Below are positions 23,024-34,151 of a stretch of DNA of 55,342 nucleotides, piece after piece (position 1 is the first letter of the stretch; the number at the start of each line of letters is the position of its first letter). The DNA is taken from the NCBI GenBank assembly GCA_032718475.1, contig JAUCBJ010000945.1:1-55342 (forward strand). The letters run 5' to 3'. The DNA is from Nemertoderma westbladi. Lineage: Eukaryota; Xenacoelomorpha; Nemertodermatida; Nemertodermatidae. The position numbers and the translations under genes were made by a program. Below the pieces are notes generated by a model. It worked only from the letters and a program-made list of their open reading frames with translations, was not told the DNA's origin and searched no databases.

Positions 23024-23461
23024 AAATTAAGAATAATTAATGCGGTTAATTTTGACAGGGTGTCAAAATTAAGAATAATTACGGTCAACTTCAACTGGTG
23101 GAAGTTGAGAATCCCTCAATACTCTTCAAAACTCTCTACGTGCTTGCCAGCACCCACTACGAGGAAACTCTGGTATTTGAGTTGAGACAAAGTCGTGGTT
23201 TAATTAATCAACAAACTCGATCTAACCAACTCGTAGTCGGCAGATCACATATTTGGAGAGTTGTTAACAGGGAATGGAAGTATCGATCACACCCATTGAT
23301 ATAATCCAAGTTGAGCCAGGAATCTGGCACGTCGAAGTTGAAGTACAAGGAACGAACGTCGGATGATTCAGGATTACCGTTCGGGTGGTCCAAGCTGAGT
23401 ACAATACCTACGAGGAACTGTTTTATGACATCGCGTATCTAGCTATCGACGAGGCGTTACA

Positions 23462-26400
23462 ATGACGACAAATAACGTATCCGATACCGACGAGATGGAT
23501 CACCACACAGACTCGGAAGCCGACGAGATACCAAACGTCAAGAACATGACCCGTCGGCTAGGGGCTCTCAAAGGCGGAGTAACCCGAGCGTATCAACGGA
23601 TGTAGAAACAACTCAAGGGAGTCAAAACCCCCCTCAATGAGGTACAAACTCAGCTTCAAAATATCCGAAATATCCTACAGCGGTACGAAAGAATGATACA
23701 GGCGTACCAAGAGCTCGTTCCCTCCACCGATCAGGAAAACTACCCCAAGTTAGAAGAACATGTTGTACACCTAGAGGGGTTCCGCAAACAACACCGGAGG
23801 ACCCTCAGCCTTGTGAGAGGCTATGAGGAACAGTACTACAAGAGGGCTGAAAGAACAGACGCGGAATCAGTACGATCCTCCAGCATCAGGACGGCAGTAC
23901 ATCGAAAGAGAACGGGGTCCGCTAGAAATCAGCACTCCAGCGCTAGGAGCGAGAGATCCGGCTCAGCGCATAGCTCTCAAGGGGGTCAGCCACTCCGAGA
24001 CCAACTGCGAGAACGAAAGGCATTAGCCCTCAAAGCTCGGATGGAAGATGAGTATATTCAACTGCAAGCCGAGCAAGATGTATTAGCCGCCGAAACACAA
24101 AAGCGAGAGGCCGAACAAGAGGTCGAACGACGGGTCGAACAACGCAGACAGGAGGTCAGACAGGAGATCGAACAACGTGAACAAGAGGCCAAACGAGAGA
24201 TCGAACAACGTGAACAAGAGGCCAAACGAGAGATCGAACAACGTGAACGAGAGGCCAAACAAGAGATCGAACAACGTAAATGGGAAGCAGAAATGCGTAA
24301 ACAACACGCCGAGGCCCAAGCGATTCTCACTCACAAAAAGAATGCAGATATTGCGAAACTTGCGGAATACGAAGCCGCGCTTATAGAACGAGATATTCAA
24401 CTATACGAGGACTGGGAAAGGGATATAGATCAGGAATATGAGCCAATCCCGGTACCTGAATTAGAGAAGTCATTTACACCAACAGCGGCGAAACTTCCGA
24501 AACCCGAGATCCCGCCTACCAAACAGTCTACGTTATCGGCACAAGCACCGGTGTTCCATCCCCCACCGGCTACGCTAAAGAATGAGGAACCTTATTTCCC
24601 ATCCAACACCACGACAGCGAGTGTACCCAAGTACGAGCCTGAAAGGGACTCGGAACGGGACGCCACTCCCCGATCTTACAACCCATTTACATCCACACCA
24701 CAAACTCGTAGCCGCGTCATTATTAAAACTCCACCTATTATTGATCCATCAAGTATGGGAGTGAGTGCCAATAACTATAACCCTCCGAGTCACTCTAGTT
24801 CAGACGACGTCAGCATCATCCGGGCGTTGGAGAACCGCCTTGCCATGCCTAAGATGGAGATTCGCACCTTCGAAGGAGATCCCGTCGATTACCTCAGATT
24901 CAAGAAACGGTTCTTTGCGCAGATCGGATCAACGGACATAGCCGACGCACAGAAATTGGTATATTTATCGCAATACCTGGGTGACAAACCACGCAGAATT
25001 ATTGCATGTTTTGAAGGAGGTTCTCATGAGGCATACTATGACGCATGGAAAACTCTAGATAAAAGATACGGAAATACCGGAACTATAATTAATAAAACTC
25101 TAGAGAGACTGATACAGGACGCGGGATCACTAGGGGACCCACAGAACATACAGGAATTCTCCGACTCTATGAAGGATGCCTACTATACTCTGAAACCCTT
25201 AAATAAGGAGGACCAGGTGAACAACATTCTAAACCTCCGACAGATCGCCCGGAAGTTCCCCGGATGGCTACAAAGTAAGTGGGCTTATAAATGTGTAGAT
25301 CTCCGGCGCAGACATCCAGATCGAGATCCTAGCTTCCTTGAAATGTCGGCATTCCTGGACGATATCTCCGAAGCCATGAATGACTCGATGTTTTCAAAAC
25401 AAAGTCTCGCAAAGTTGGACGGAATAGAAAGCAACTCCAGGAGTAAGATAACCCCTCCGAAACCGAGATTCCGCCCCCCACCGGTGAGTACGATGGCCAT
25501 CACCATGGCCGAGGATTCCGACGACGAAGACTACGAGGAACCGACATCCGCCGAGGAATGGGCATGTTATCTCGCGAGTTGGGCACCCGAAAGGGAAGGC
25601 ATCACAAATTCCCTGCTCTGTCTCTTCTGTGGGGAGAAACATAAAGTGGAATTCTGCAGAAAGTTTCAGTTCGCCGAACTCGTCCCACGCTTCGAGGCGA
25701 TAATGAAACACCAAGGATGTTTCCGGTGTCTTGGAACAGGTCACTATGTTTGGGAGTGCGACCAAAGATCATGCTGTGCTGTCTGTAACGACCAACGCCA
25801 TCACACGCTCCTCCACATCCCCGCGAACTTCGATTTTACTACCCTCCCCTTTCGGATCGAAGCCAGGCGAAGAGGAGAAACAAACCACGTCTTCAAAGGA
25901 ACCTGGACAACCCAACGGAGAGAAACCAACCCGTTTAAAATCTCCACCGATACACCACAAGTAACAAATATTTCGGCCACGATTAATCTTATAAATCGCC
26001 GCTACATGGTCTTCGCAAAGGTAATCCCAGTAAGGATCCAAGGAGTCGGCAAATCTTTGACGACACTCGCGTTCCTCGATAACGGGTCCGACGGAACCAT
26101 CATCGACCGGGATTTCCTTGAGCAACTCGGCCTAGAATATGAACCTTGTAAACGGCCCATACAAACCATCACCGATAACAGAGAGGTAGAGTCCGGGGAG
26201 GTGCAACTCCAGATGGAAGGAGTGATGAAGGGCTACGAAACGGCTAAGTTAACCATCAAGAACGCCTTGGTACACACAGACCTCTGGGTGCGGTTCCGAC
26301 AATCAGCCGAGTACGCCCCCCTCATACAATTGGACCGAGGCGATGTAGACCTGAGGTGTCCGCAGTTGGACGTAAACCGTATCACCCTACTGATCGGACT

Positions 26401-28000
26401 TGATACACCGGAACTACACATCCCCACCGGAGATATCGCCCGATCTATAAACCAGGATGACGGATTTTATGCTGAACGAACAATAATGGGATGGACACTC
26501 TGCGGCATTAAGGAGGAAACTACGGACACCTATACCTACCTTCCTAAATGTCAGATTAAAGAGAATGTAACCTCTGTGGGTTATTGCTCAGCTTCGGATC
26601 TTGACGAGGATTTGTTTCTGGAAACCGAGAAAACCCAACGAGAGATGACGAAATATTTTAATTTGGAGAGCCAGGAGTTCGCTGAAAAGGACGAAAACCC
26701 ATCCAAAGAGGACCAATATTGTATGGACGTTCTCGACCAGGCCACGTTTAAAGACGGACACTGGTGTTCACCTATGTTATGGAAGGACCCAAACAAACCA
26801 ATGGCAAACAACGCCAGCATGGCACTTAGGCGACTTAAAGGGATTCTACGCCGGCTGAATGACCAACCCGAGATAAAGGAGAAATATAATACCGTAATCC
26901 AAGGATATCTCGATGATGGATTAGCAGAAATGGTACCACGGAATGAACTGCAAGGTGGTAAAAGAACATATTACCTCCCAACCCACTATGTAGTAGAAGC
27001 CCGCAAAGGTGGGAAAATCCGAGTGGTAAATGATGCTGCCGCTATGTACCAGGGCGAATCCCTAAACAGTCAGCTTTACACGGGACCCAACATATATAGT
27101 ACACTCATCGGCGTATTGATCAGGTTCAGGGAAAACCGGGTAGCATTCACCTGTGACATCAAGGCCATGTTTCATCAAGTTCGTACGTTACCAAGAGACT
27201 CGGACTGTCTACGTATCCTATGGACGGATAAAACGCTTACTCAACAGGAGATTAGCCAACTCACGATAAAGGACGTAGACGTAATGCGTATGGTCGTCAG
27301 GATCTTCGGCGCTAAGGACTCGCCGGTAGCATGCAGTGACATGCTAAAGAGGACGGCAACTATGTGCGAAAACGAGTTCCCTCCAACCATCATAGAAACC
27401 ATTCGACGATGCTTCTACGTGGACGACGGATGCGCCGGCGCGGATAACGTGGATGAGGCATATCGGCTAGCAATGGGGATGGTAGAATGTCTAAAGAGAG
27501 GAGGGTTTCCGCTCGTGAAGTTCAGATCCCACGACAAAACACTTATGGAAAAGTTTCCGGAGGACATCCGGCTGGAAAATAACAAAATGTATTCGGAGGA
27601 TGTGGAACATCGTGTACTTGGGATTGAATGGGACATAGAATCAGACGAATTCATCTTCAAATATAAACCCCTACCCAAGCCTATGACAAAAAGGGGATGT
27701 TTGTCGATAAAAAGCGCCATCTTCGACCCACTAAATTTCATATCTCCAGTAACCTTGGCCGGAATGAACCTGATTAAGGAAATGTGGATAGAAGGACTGG
27801 GATGGGACGAAGAGCTCCCCCCATACCTCAGCGTCAAATGGAGAAAATGGACGGAGCAGCTCGAACACCTACATCTTATGCGGATACCTAGACCGTTCTT
27901 CCTCGATAAATTGCCCACCGATATCTTCCAGCTCCACACCTTTTCGGATGCCTCGAATACCGGAATCGGCGTAGTCACCTTCTTACGGAGACTAAGTAAC
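23462..28000 (+). pseudogene. BEL/Pao gag-pol, truncated in RNase H (BEL copy 2)
   Basis: ATG at 23462 is in frame with the long ORF but meets TAG at 23603-23605; the open stretch then runs from 23693. Residue numbers count from 23693. A coiled coil with tandem 11-residue units (EIEQREQEAKR) lies near 138-212. A DUF1759-type gag domain is at 387-470 (FEGDPVDYLRFKKRFF). Zinc knuckles are at 640-705 (CLFCGEKHKVEFC, CFRCLGTGHYVWEC). The aspartic protease LDNGSDGT is near 794. The RT has AFTCDIKAMFHQV near 1152 and YVDDG near 1241. RNase H starts HTFSDASNTGIG near 1416 and is cut at 28001, where an inverted LTR begins. Integrase is absent. BEL/Pao order is unambiguous. Confidence 0.9.
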
Positions 28001-29639
28001 TGTTGCCGTTATCCCAACACCAGGGGGGAAAAACGCCGATGCTGGAGACGTGACTTTACAGACCACTGAGCCCCGGCCAGTCACCGGATATTGATTTTGG
28101 AGAAGGAATGATTTCTGAGATGCAGGGTTGAGGTTGAGAAAAAGCTGCATTAGTTGGATATACTCTTTATTGTAACTGAACTCTGTTGAACCTGGTCAAC
28201 AATATTGAACTCTGTTGAACCCTGTTCACAATATTGCACCCTGATTAAGAATAATTTTGGGCTTCCCCAAATCAATATACACCAAATATTCACAATAATT
28301 ATACACGATAATATAAATCCCTACAGTATATTATTTAATTACCCACTGTTCGCTCAGATTTTAGCCTATCTAATGTTCCCCAGATTTTCCCTCGGTCCTA
28401 GTCTTAGTGCCGTAGTGTCGGTGTCGGTCGACCCTGTCGCGTGTCCGTTCCACCCCTCACGAACCCCGAAGGGAACGATCATCGAGAACCAGCACGGCTT
28501 GGCTAAGGGTCGGTCCAGTCGGTAGACTCTGTCGCGTATCCGTACCACCCCTCTCGAACCCCGAAGGGATCGGTCATCGAGAACCAGTACGGCTTGGCTA
28601 GGAGTCTGTCGTGTCGGTGGACCCGTTCGCGTGTCCGTTCCACCCCTCACGAACCCCGAAGGGTTCGATCATCGAGAACCAGAACGGCTTGGCTAGGGGT
28701 CCGTCGGTTCATCACAGAAACCCAACCACCTAGGCTTTCCGAGTCCCTTTCAGGCTCGTAGTCGCTTCGGCAGCCGAGAAACTGCTCCGAACAGTCGGTA
28801 GGCCAGTAGAGTCTAGTCGAGTCTAGTCCTTTGTCTTTCGACCCCGTCGCGTGTCCGTTCCACCCCTCACGAACCCCGAAGGGAACGATCATCGAGAACC
28901 AGTACGGCTTGGCTAAGGGGTCTGTCGTCGGTTCCCGTCGCAGATCCCGGTACAAGCAGTCAGCGTTCCGAGTTCTTTTCAGTCTCGTAGTAGCTGCCGT
29001 TGACCAGAGACCGCTAAGGGCAGTCCTCGTCAAACCCGTCCTGTGGCCAGCCCTTTCGCATGTCCGTCCCACCCCTCGCGAACCCCAAAGGGATCGGTCA
29101 TCGAGAACCAGTACGGCTTAGCTCAGGGGGCAGTCGTTAGTTGGCCACCCGTTCGCGTGTCCGCTCCACCCCTCACGAACCCCGAAGGGTTCGATCATCG
29201 AGAACCAGAACGGCTTGGCTACTAAGGGGCTGTCGTTTCCCGTCGCAAATCCCTGACACAAGCAGTCAGCGTTCCGAGTTCTTTTCAGTCTCGTAATAAC
29301 TGCTGTTGGCCAGGGACCGCTAAGGGCAGTCCTTGTCCTTTAGGCCTGGCGCATTACCAAATCCACCCCTACAGGCAGCAGGAAGTTGGCCAGGGCCTAA
29401 TAGTACTCAGGCTAACCTGAATACTGCTTGCATTTTCCATCCCCCCCTGGCCCTTATAACTATGAAATTATTCCCGTACCCTGTAAGTTCCCCCAAAGTT
29501 CGCCCACAAATCGCCCCCAGTTTATTGAATGTGCCCAAAACCCATGGTCCCGCACCTAGTAGTAATATCGGAATAATCAATTTTAAATAAATACAAAAAT
29601 ATTCAACTCGCGTTATGGAAAGTTGAAATACCGCGAACA
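28001..29639 (-). repeat. BEL LTR in reverse orientation (1639 bp)
   Basis: This is the reverse complement of the 21406-23023 LTR, beginning exactly with TGTTGCCGTTATCCC after the RNase H codon and ending ...CCGCGAACA. The exact terminal junction implies integrase-mediated joining rather than random recombination. The two LTRs differ clearly in one patch (28130-28260 here), so they probably do not derive from one cDNA. It is the 3' LTR of a minus-strand BEL copy whose PPT and ORF3 follow to the right. Confidence 0.85.
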
Positions 29640-29653
29640 GTCCCCCCCAATGA
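29640..29653 (-). promoter_or_regulatory. Polypurine tract of minus-strand BEL copy
   Basis: On the minus strand CATTGGGGGGGAC directly precedes the LTR start TGTTCGCGG. This is the position and composition of the plus-strand primer of an LTR retrotransposon, and it fixes ORF3 (29809-32409) as the last gene before the 3' LTR. Confidence 0.75.
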
Positions 29654-29808
29654 CCTTCGTGAAGTCTGTTGGTCGATTGAGTTTGCGTAGGTCATTCCCA
29701 ATATAAAAAAAAACCCAAATTTAATATTGCATAGTTTTTAATTAATTTGGCCTAGAGTTTGTATAAAAAATAAATGTTCGATAAATGTTCCTGGAATATC
29801 CCGATCCA

Positions 29809-32409
29809 CTATTTCTTTCTCTGATACGCCTTTCGTCTCTTCGCCCGTCGACTCTCATCGATCGCTATGGCTGGTAGAGGAGCGTCAACATCCATTGTGA
29901 GTAACGCTTCGGCTTGTCTCCTGGCGGCTCTTCCTTTCAATGGCATAGGGATCATGTCGGTTCGTCTTTCCAACTCAGACTTGCGTGCCTCTAGGAACCA
30001 CTCTCCGTCACCGAACTCCTCTTTATACGAGTATAATCGTCTAATGACTTCAAATGGACCGAATAATCCGGCGCTCAGTAGCAGATCCACGTAATGGAAA
30101 GGTAGCGTGGCCGACGTGTGGAGGCGTTCCGGGAAGGAGAAATACCCGCACGCCATCTCCTGCGCAATATTCCGAGCGTTTCTCCGAACCTTGGTCTTTA
30201 AGTGGCTGTTTGCGTATGTTTCAAACATGACCATATTTCCCATAGCGGTTACGTCCTTGGTAGGACATTTGATATAGCAGCGGGGGCTAGAGGAATGTCC
30301 ACGGAAACCGCACGTGGTGCAGAGGTTATAAAGGATCGGACAGATGGAAACGTCGTGGCCCGATGTCGCGCAGTATGGGCAATAGAGTATCCCGAGGAGC
30401 TGGAGGCATGAATCGGTAACCTGATTCCTTCTGCCGCGTGGGCACTGCTCCGAACCACAGTCGCCGCATACCTCCAACTGCATCTCTCGACCAGGAAATA
30501 TCGGAATCGGGCAGCCGACGTAGTATTCGAGTCGTCGGTCGCTCTTCGGAATATTCGCGGTGGTCGGTAGCCCGCGGAATGCTAGGCTGTTGCGTAGTAG
30601 GTTCTCGCTCCGATAACCTTCTTTGTGTCCCGCTGGTCTCAACTCGGACGACCGTTTCTGGCGGTGGATCCATTCAGTTTGCTCGGCGTACCAACGGGTT
30701 AGTCGCATAGGGTCCTGAGGAACGGCGGGTGTAGTAGCCACCGCTGGTCGGCGAAGAGGTGCCGGGGTTTTAGACGGAGGGATACCGAGGAGATCGTCGG
30801 GGGTCGGCGCATCGCTGGGGCCCTCCTCGACCAGTATCGCTGAGCGGGTCCGTTGGTGGCTGGTACTCGGAATCTCCGACGACCAATCTTCGCCACCAGG
30901 GAAAGGATACGGGGATAACCGTTGGCATATGTCGCCGAAGTCGCTCAATGCAGATGTAGTGGCTACCTCCCTCGCGGGGCTACCGGAGCCGCGTGGGGTG
31001 TAAGCACCTGCTCTCTTCATCGGTTCGGCCGAGGCAACCCGTTTGGCGGCCGGTCCGTACGCGGCTCCCGGCTTGAGTTGTCGCTTCGGGGCGGAGAGTA
31101 GAACACCCTTGTTTAGCAATATCTCTTCCCCTTCCGAAGAGATCAGAGGCTCCTCCGCACCGAGAAGTTCGGTAATCGTAGGGATGTCGTAAGGTCCGCT
31201 CTCGTCCCAGGAATCGATAACGGCGAGCGTTTTAGTCTCTCCCGGTGCGATGTTCTCGACCGCTTTGAACACGTGGTGTATGACCTCGTTCCAGTCGTAG
31301 TCGACGAAGGAAAGGGGGACCTCCGTAATAAGGTTATCGAGAGTTTTACAGATAAACTTAGCGACGGTGTAGCACTCCATAACGACGTAAACGTAGTTCC
31401 GTCGATCGGGATTCTCCCACCTTTGGTGTATCGTCCACTTCCGATCAACGTCCTTCCATCGACCCTCTCGCTCGCTCTTTATTTCTATTCCCGGGTATCC
31501 ACCGTATATTTTATTATAGTCCCGGAATTTCTGGGGTTTGAAGTCGATGCCGCCGTTTAGCACAGCGAGGTAGCCGATCCCTGATTTCGTCGGTCTCACC
31601 TCTTGGAATCCTCGCATGAACTCGGCGAATCGTAACCAGGCTAGTAGCGTTTGAGTGTCGATGCAATGGCTAAGGGCGTTGAGGTCGTCTCGTCGGTTTC
31701 TTCTTGCAGGAGCGTTCGCGTAGTCGTTCCGGACGTCCGCCTTGATATCCGACCCGATTTTAATGACGTTGAAGTCAAAGAGGATCTTTTGGATTTCCGG
31801 AGGCAGCAACCAGATCGCTCCGGCTGCCTGCACTTCCTGTCTGGGTGTCGGGAATATTCGGCACACCAGTACCAAACCGTCCAGGGTTCCGAGGACGACG
31901 ACTAAGGATCGACCGTATTCTTTCGCCCCGTACTTTTCCTGGAAGTCGTCTCGGTTCTGGATAAACGATACGCGTTCCTCTCGAAGCGTCGCCGTACACT
32001 CCGACAGGTTTCCCCAGTGGGCGAGGTACGTACTCTTGTCGTCGACGAAACTTTGACATCTCGCCAACGTAATCGCTTTCGAGGTGGGCGTCGCGTTTCC
32101 CTCATTGTCGTAGATCAAACATCGGGATCTGTAGACGCTCTGCCAGAACGTTTCCCAAAACGACGAATCGTCCCCTCCGGTTGCCTTTGCGTTCCGAGTT
32201 CTTTTCAGTCTCGTACTAGCATCGGCTAACCGGAGGGCTCGTAGATTCTTAGAATCCGGTCCCTCTCGCCCGGTGAATTTAATGACTCGCACGTTTTCAT
32301 TTAGCAGGGTGCTCCAATTTGTATCAAAGTCAGGGGATCCGGGTTGCGAATATTCCAGTAGATCTATCGTGTTACGTAATTCGCCGATAATTTGGCGATT
32401 TGGGTCCAT
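29809..32409 (-). CDS. BEL-associated ORF3: RNase D-like exonuclease + zinc knuckles (copy 2, intact)
   Basis: A single 866-residue frame from ATG at 32409. Exonuclease signs: Exo I D101-x-E103 in LIYDNEGN; Exo II KIGSDIKADVRND with D225; CIDTQ at 249-253 as in RNase D; and an Exo III-like Y341-x3-E345. A proline- and serine-rich linker follows. Zinc motifs near 655-725 are CGDCGSEQC, YCPYC-x4-H-x4-CP and C-x2-C-x3-GH-x5-C, matching copy 1 in order and spacing. The C-terminus is basic (RRAKRRKAYQRKK). Copy 1 has nearly 290 more residues before Exo I. Its stop lies about 155 bp before the PPT and LTR. It contains the 27-bp word shared with the LTR (32189-32215). The domain call is motif-based; exonuclease activity and function are unproven, and a gag-like RNA-binding role is an alternative. 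Confidence 0.75.
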   Translation of the reverse strand: MDPNRQIIGELRNTIDLLEYSQPGSPDFDTNWSTLLNENVRVIKFTGREGPDSKNLRALRLADASTRLKRTRNAKATGGDDSSFWETFWQSVYRSRCLIYDNEGNATPTSKAITLARCQSFVDDKSTYLAHWGNLSECTATLREERVSFIQNRDDFQEKYGAKEYGRSLVVVLGTLDGLVLVCRIFPTPRQEVQAAGAIWLLPPEIQKILFDFNVIKIGSDIKADVRNDYANAPARRNRRDDLNALSHCIDTQTLLAWLRFAEFMRGFQEVRPTKSGIGYLAVLNGGIDFKPQKFRDYNKIYGGYPGIEIKSEREGRWKDVDRKWTIHQRWENPDRRNYVYVVMECYTVAKFICKTLDNLITEVPLSFVDYDWNEVIHHVFKAVENIAPGETKTLAVIDSWDESGPYDIPTITELLGAEEPLISSEGEEILLNKGVLLSAPKRQLKPGAAYGPAAKRVASAEPMKRAGAYTPRGSGSPAREVATTSALSDFGDICQRLSPYPFPGGEDWSSEIPSTSHQRTRSAILVEEGPSDAPTPDDLLGIPPSKTPAPLRRPAVATTPAVPQDPMRLTRWYAEQTEWIHRQKRSSELRPAGHKEGYRSENLLRNSLAFRGLPTTANIPKSDRRLEYYVGCPIPIFPGREMQLEVCGDCGSEQCPRGRRNQVTDSCLQLLGILYCPYCATSGHDVSICPILYNLCTTCGFRGHSSSPRCYIKCPTKDVTAMGNMVMFETYANSHLKTKVRRNARNIAQEMACGYFSFPERLHTSATLPFHYVDLLLSAGLFGPFEVIRRLYSYKEEFGDGEWFLEARKSELERRTDMIPMPLKGRAARRQAEALLTMDVDAPLPAIAIDESRRAKRRKAYQRKK
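32189..32215 (-). repeat. 27-bp word shared by ORF3 and the LTR
   Basis: The minus-strand word begins TACGAGACTGAAAAG and ends CTCGGAACGC. It is identical to 21750-21776 and 22056-22082 in the LTR. Close variants lie at 22285-22310 (LTR) and 24632-24657 (gag). Confidence 0.8.
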
Positions 32410-32952
32410 ATTTACGATTATATCCGTTACAAATTAGATCAGTTAATTATAAGTCCAGAAAGTCTGAAACTATAGCGATAGCAGAATAATTCAGTTGTTT
32501 ATTTAATTCAGTTTATTAATAACATTGCTATATAGGCATCTATCATCTTATTGCTAATACATTCAGCATTTACAGTTACTATACATTAATATCCAACCAG
32601 TTTTTTATGACTTTTTTGTCCTTTCTTTTTTTCCAATTCTTTTCTTTAGACTTTTTATACCTTTTTTTGTCTTTTTTCATTTCATTATTATTTCATCTCA
32701 TTTCATTTATTTCCACATATATTTCAACATTTAGTTCCACCATTTATTTCACATTTATTTATTTCCACATCATCATTGGGTTTATAGCCCCCCGGCTATC
32801 ATCATTTGTTATAAGCGCAGCACCAGGGTGCGCATCATTACATTTTCATCAGCATACGCGTCATCATTCAGGTTTATAGTAGAGTTGTCTGATCCTTTTC
32901 ATCGTTTCCAACTATATTCAATCATTTTCTTTGGTTAATCTTTGTCGTGGAA
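32410..32952. other. T-rich spacer upstream of ORF3
   Basis: Strongly T/C-rich on the + strand (repeated CATTT and TTTTT words, 32600-32770). An integrase would be expected here on the minus strand if this BEL copy were complete, but none is present, so the copy is 5' truncated or rearranged. Confidence 0.6.
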
Positions 32953-33372
32953 GGGGTGTTACGCGGCAATCTGGGATCTACAGCTGGACTCGTTACACCG
33001 CCTACGCCCCAAACTGCGCACGTAACGGACAATGAAGACGCTAGGAGTGAAGTCATGTGGATGCACCATGGACCCACCAGAATAACACTCCCAACAACAT
33101 AAAGCTCAGTCGACGAAGTCATGTGGGATGGGGTTACGCAACATTCTGGGATCTACAGCTGGACTCGTTACACCGCCTACGCCCCAAAATCCACGTAACG
33201 GTCCCACCAGAATAACGCGACTGAGAACATAAAACCCTCTATCGTCGAAGTCATGTGGATGCACCATGGACCCACCAGAATAACGGGATAGAGGGGGTGT
33301 TGCGCGGCAATCCGGGATCTACAGCTGGACTCGTTACACCGCCTACGCCCCGAACTGCGCACGCAACGGACA
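32953..33372. repeat. Tandem repeat, about 165-176 bp unit
   Basis: The word GGGATCTACAGCTGGACTCG, followed by TTACACCGCCTACGCCCC, occurs at about 32979, 33150 and 33315. Between units, ATGCACCATGGACCCACCAG occurs at about 33060 and 33258, with a deleted version near 33113. Two and a half imperfect units. No coding function is apparent; short frames here are repeat artefacts. Confidence 0.8.
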
Positions 33373-34133
33373 ACATAACATACTACAATGAATACAATGA
33401 ATTCCACTTCAAATCTTTTCCATTTCCAATAATCCAATATCATTGGTCCCGATGACCAAAGTCAGGGTAAACTAAACATAAACGACCCTGCGTCAGCCGA
33501 AACATCTGCAGGGTGATGCTGGACTCCACATAACACACGAGGAAACACAAATACCATTGCGTGGTTACAGTTGGTTTAAGGGGGGTCCATAATTCGTTGT
33601 CGATAAATCACAGTTTAAAAGAGTTTGTCAACATGATGAGAAGGGTTTAAACGCATTTGTCTGTCATAAATTGTAATCAGAATTTGAGTAGGCTTCATTG
33701 GCAATATCCGTTTTTATTATGTATGTGCAATTTATGTAATTTATTTATCGTGTTTATTGTTTCAATAATTAGTTAAAGGCAAACAATTCCGGTGTTCAGT
33801 ACAATTTATGAGATACAGTACAATTTGATGTAACACAATGTCAGGCGATAAATACAGTATATCAGCAGTGCTATTCAGCTTAATGATATGTAGAAATTTT
33901 AGTTTGAGAAAACCCGGAATTGTAAGCCCAGTCTTCAATATTGGCACAGACTCACGGTTGTGAGTACTGTGAGTAATTTGTGCAGAAAGTTATACTTGTA
34001 TTTTAGGATATTTATTATATTATTTATTATACTATACGTAATATATGGTGATTATTGGAGACAACAATATTTCTTTCGACAATGTGAGGGTTTCAGTCAA
34101 CAATGTCACAAATTGCATGATTCCTTCATGACA
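33373..34133 (+). other. Candidate 5' LTR region of BEL copy 3
   Basis: AT-rich, without genes. It ends in ...TTCATGACA directly before a TGG-starting primer-site-like word at 34134, as an LTR would. The LTR start cannot be fixed because the partner LTR is outside the window. Confidence 0.4.
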
Positions 34134-34151
34134 TGGCGCCCGATAAAAATC
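34134..34151 (+). promoter_or_regulatory. Candidate tRNA primer-binding site
   Basis: TGGCGCCCGATAAAAATC follows a CA-ending sequence and precedes gag by about 250 bp. The first ten bases equal the start of the tRNA-Lys primer sites of retroviruses, but the remainder does not, so the primer tRNA is uncertain. Confidence 0.45.

Noticed and set aside
21406-29639. DNA transposon with 1.6-kb terminal inverted repeats capturing a BEL gag-pol
   Set aside because: The repeats have LTR termini (TGTT...AACA), gag starts just inside one of them, and a PPT plus BEL ORF3 lies outside the other; inverted LTRs explain all of this better.
28001-29639. Autointegration (self-integration) of one cDNA as sole explanation of the inverted LTR
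   Set aside because: Not excluded, but clustered differences between the two LTRs and the normally circular product make nested insertion more likely.
32953-33372. CRISPR array
   Set aside because: Long units of 165-176 bp with imperfect repeats in a eukaryotic setting; no short repeat-spacer pattern.
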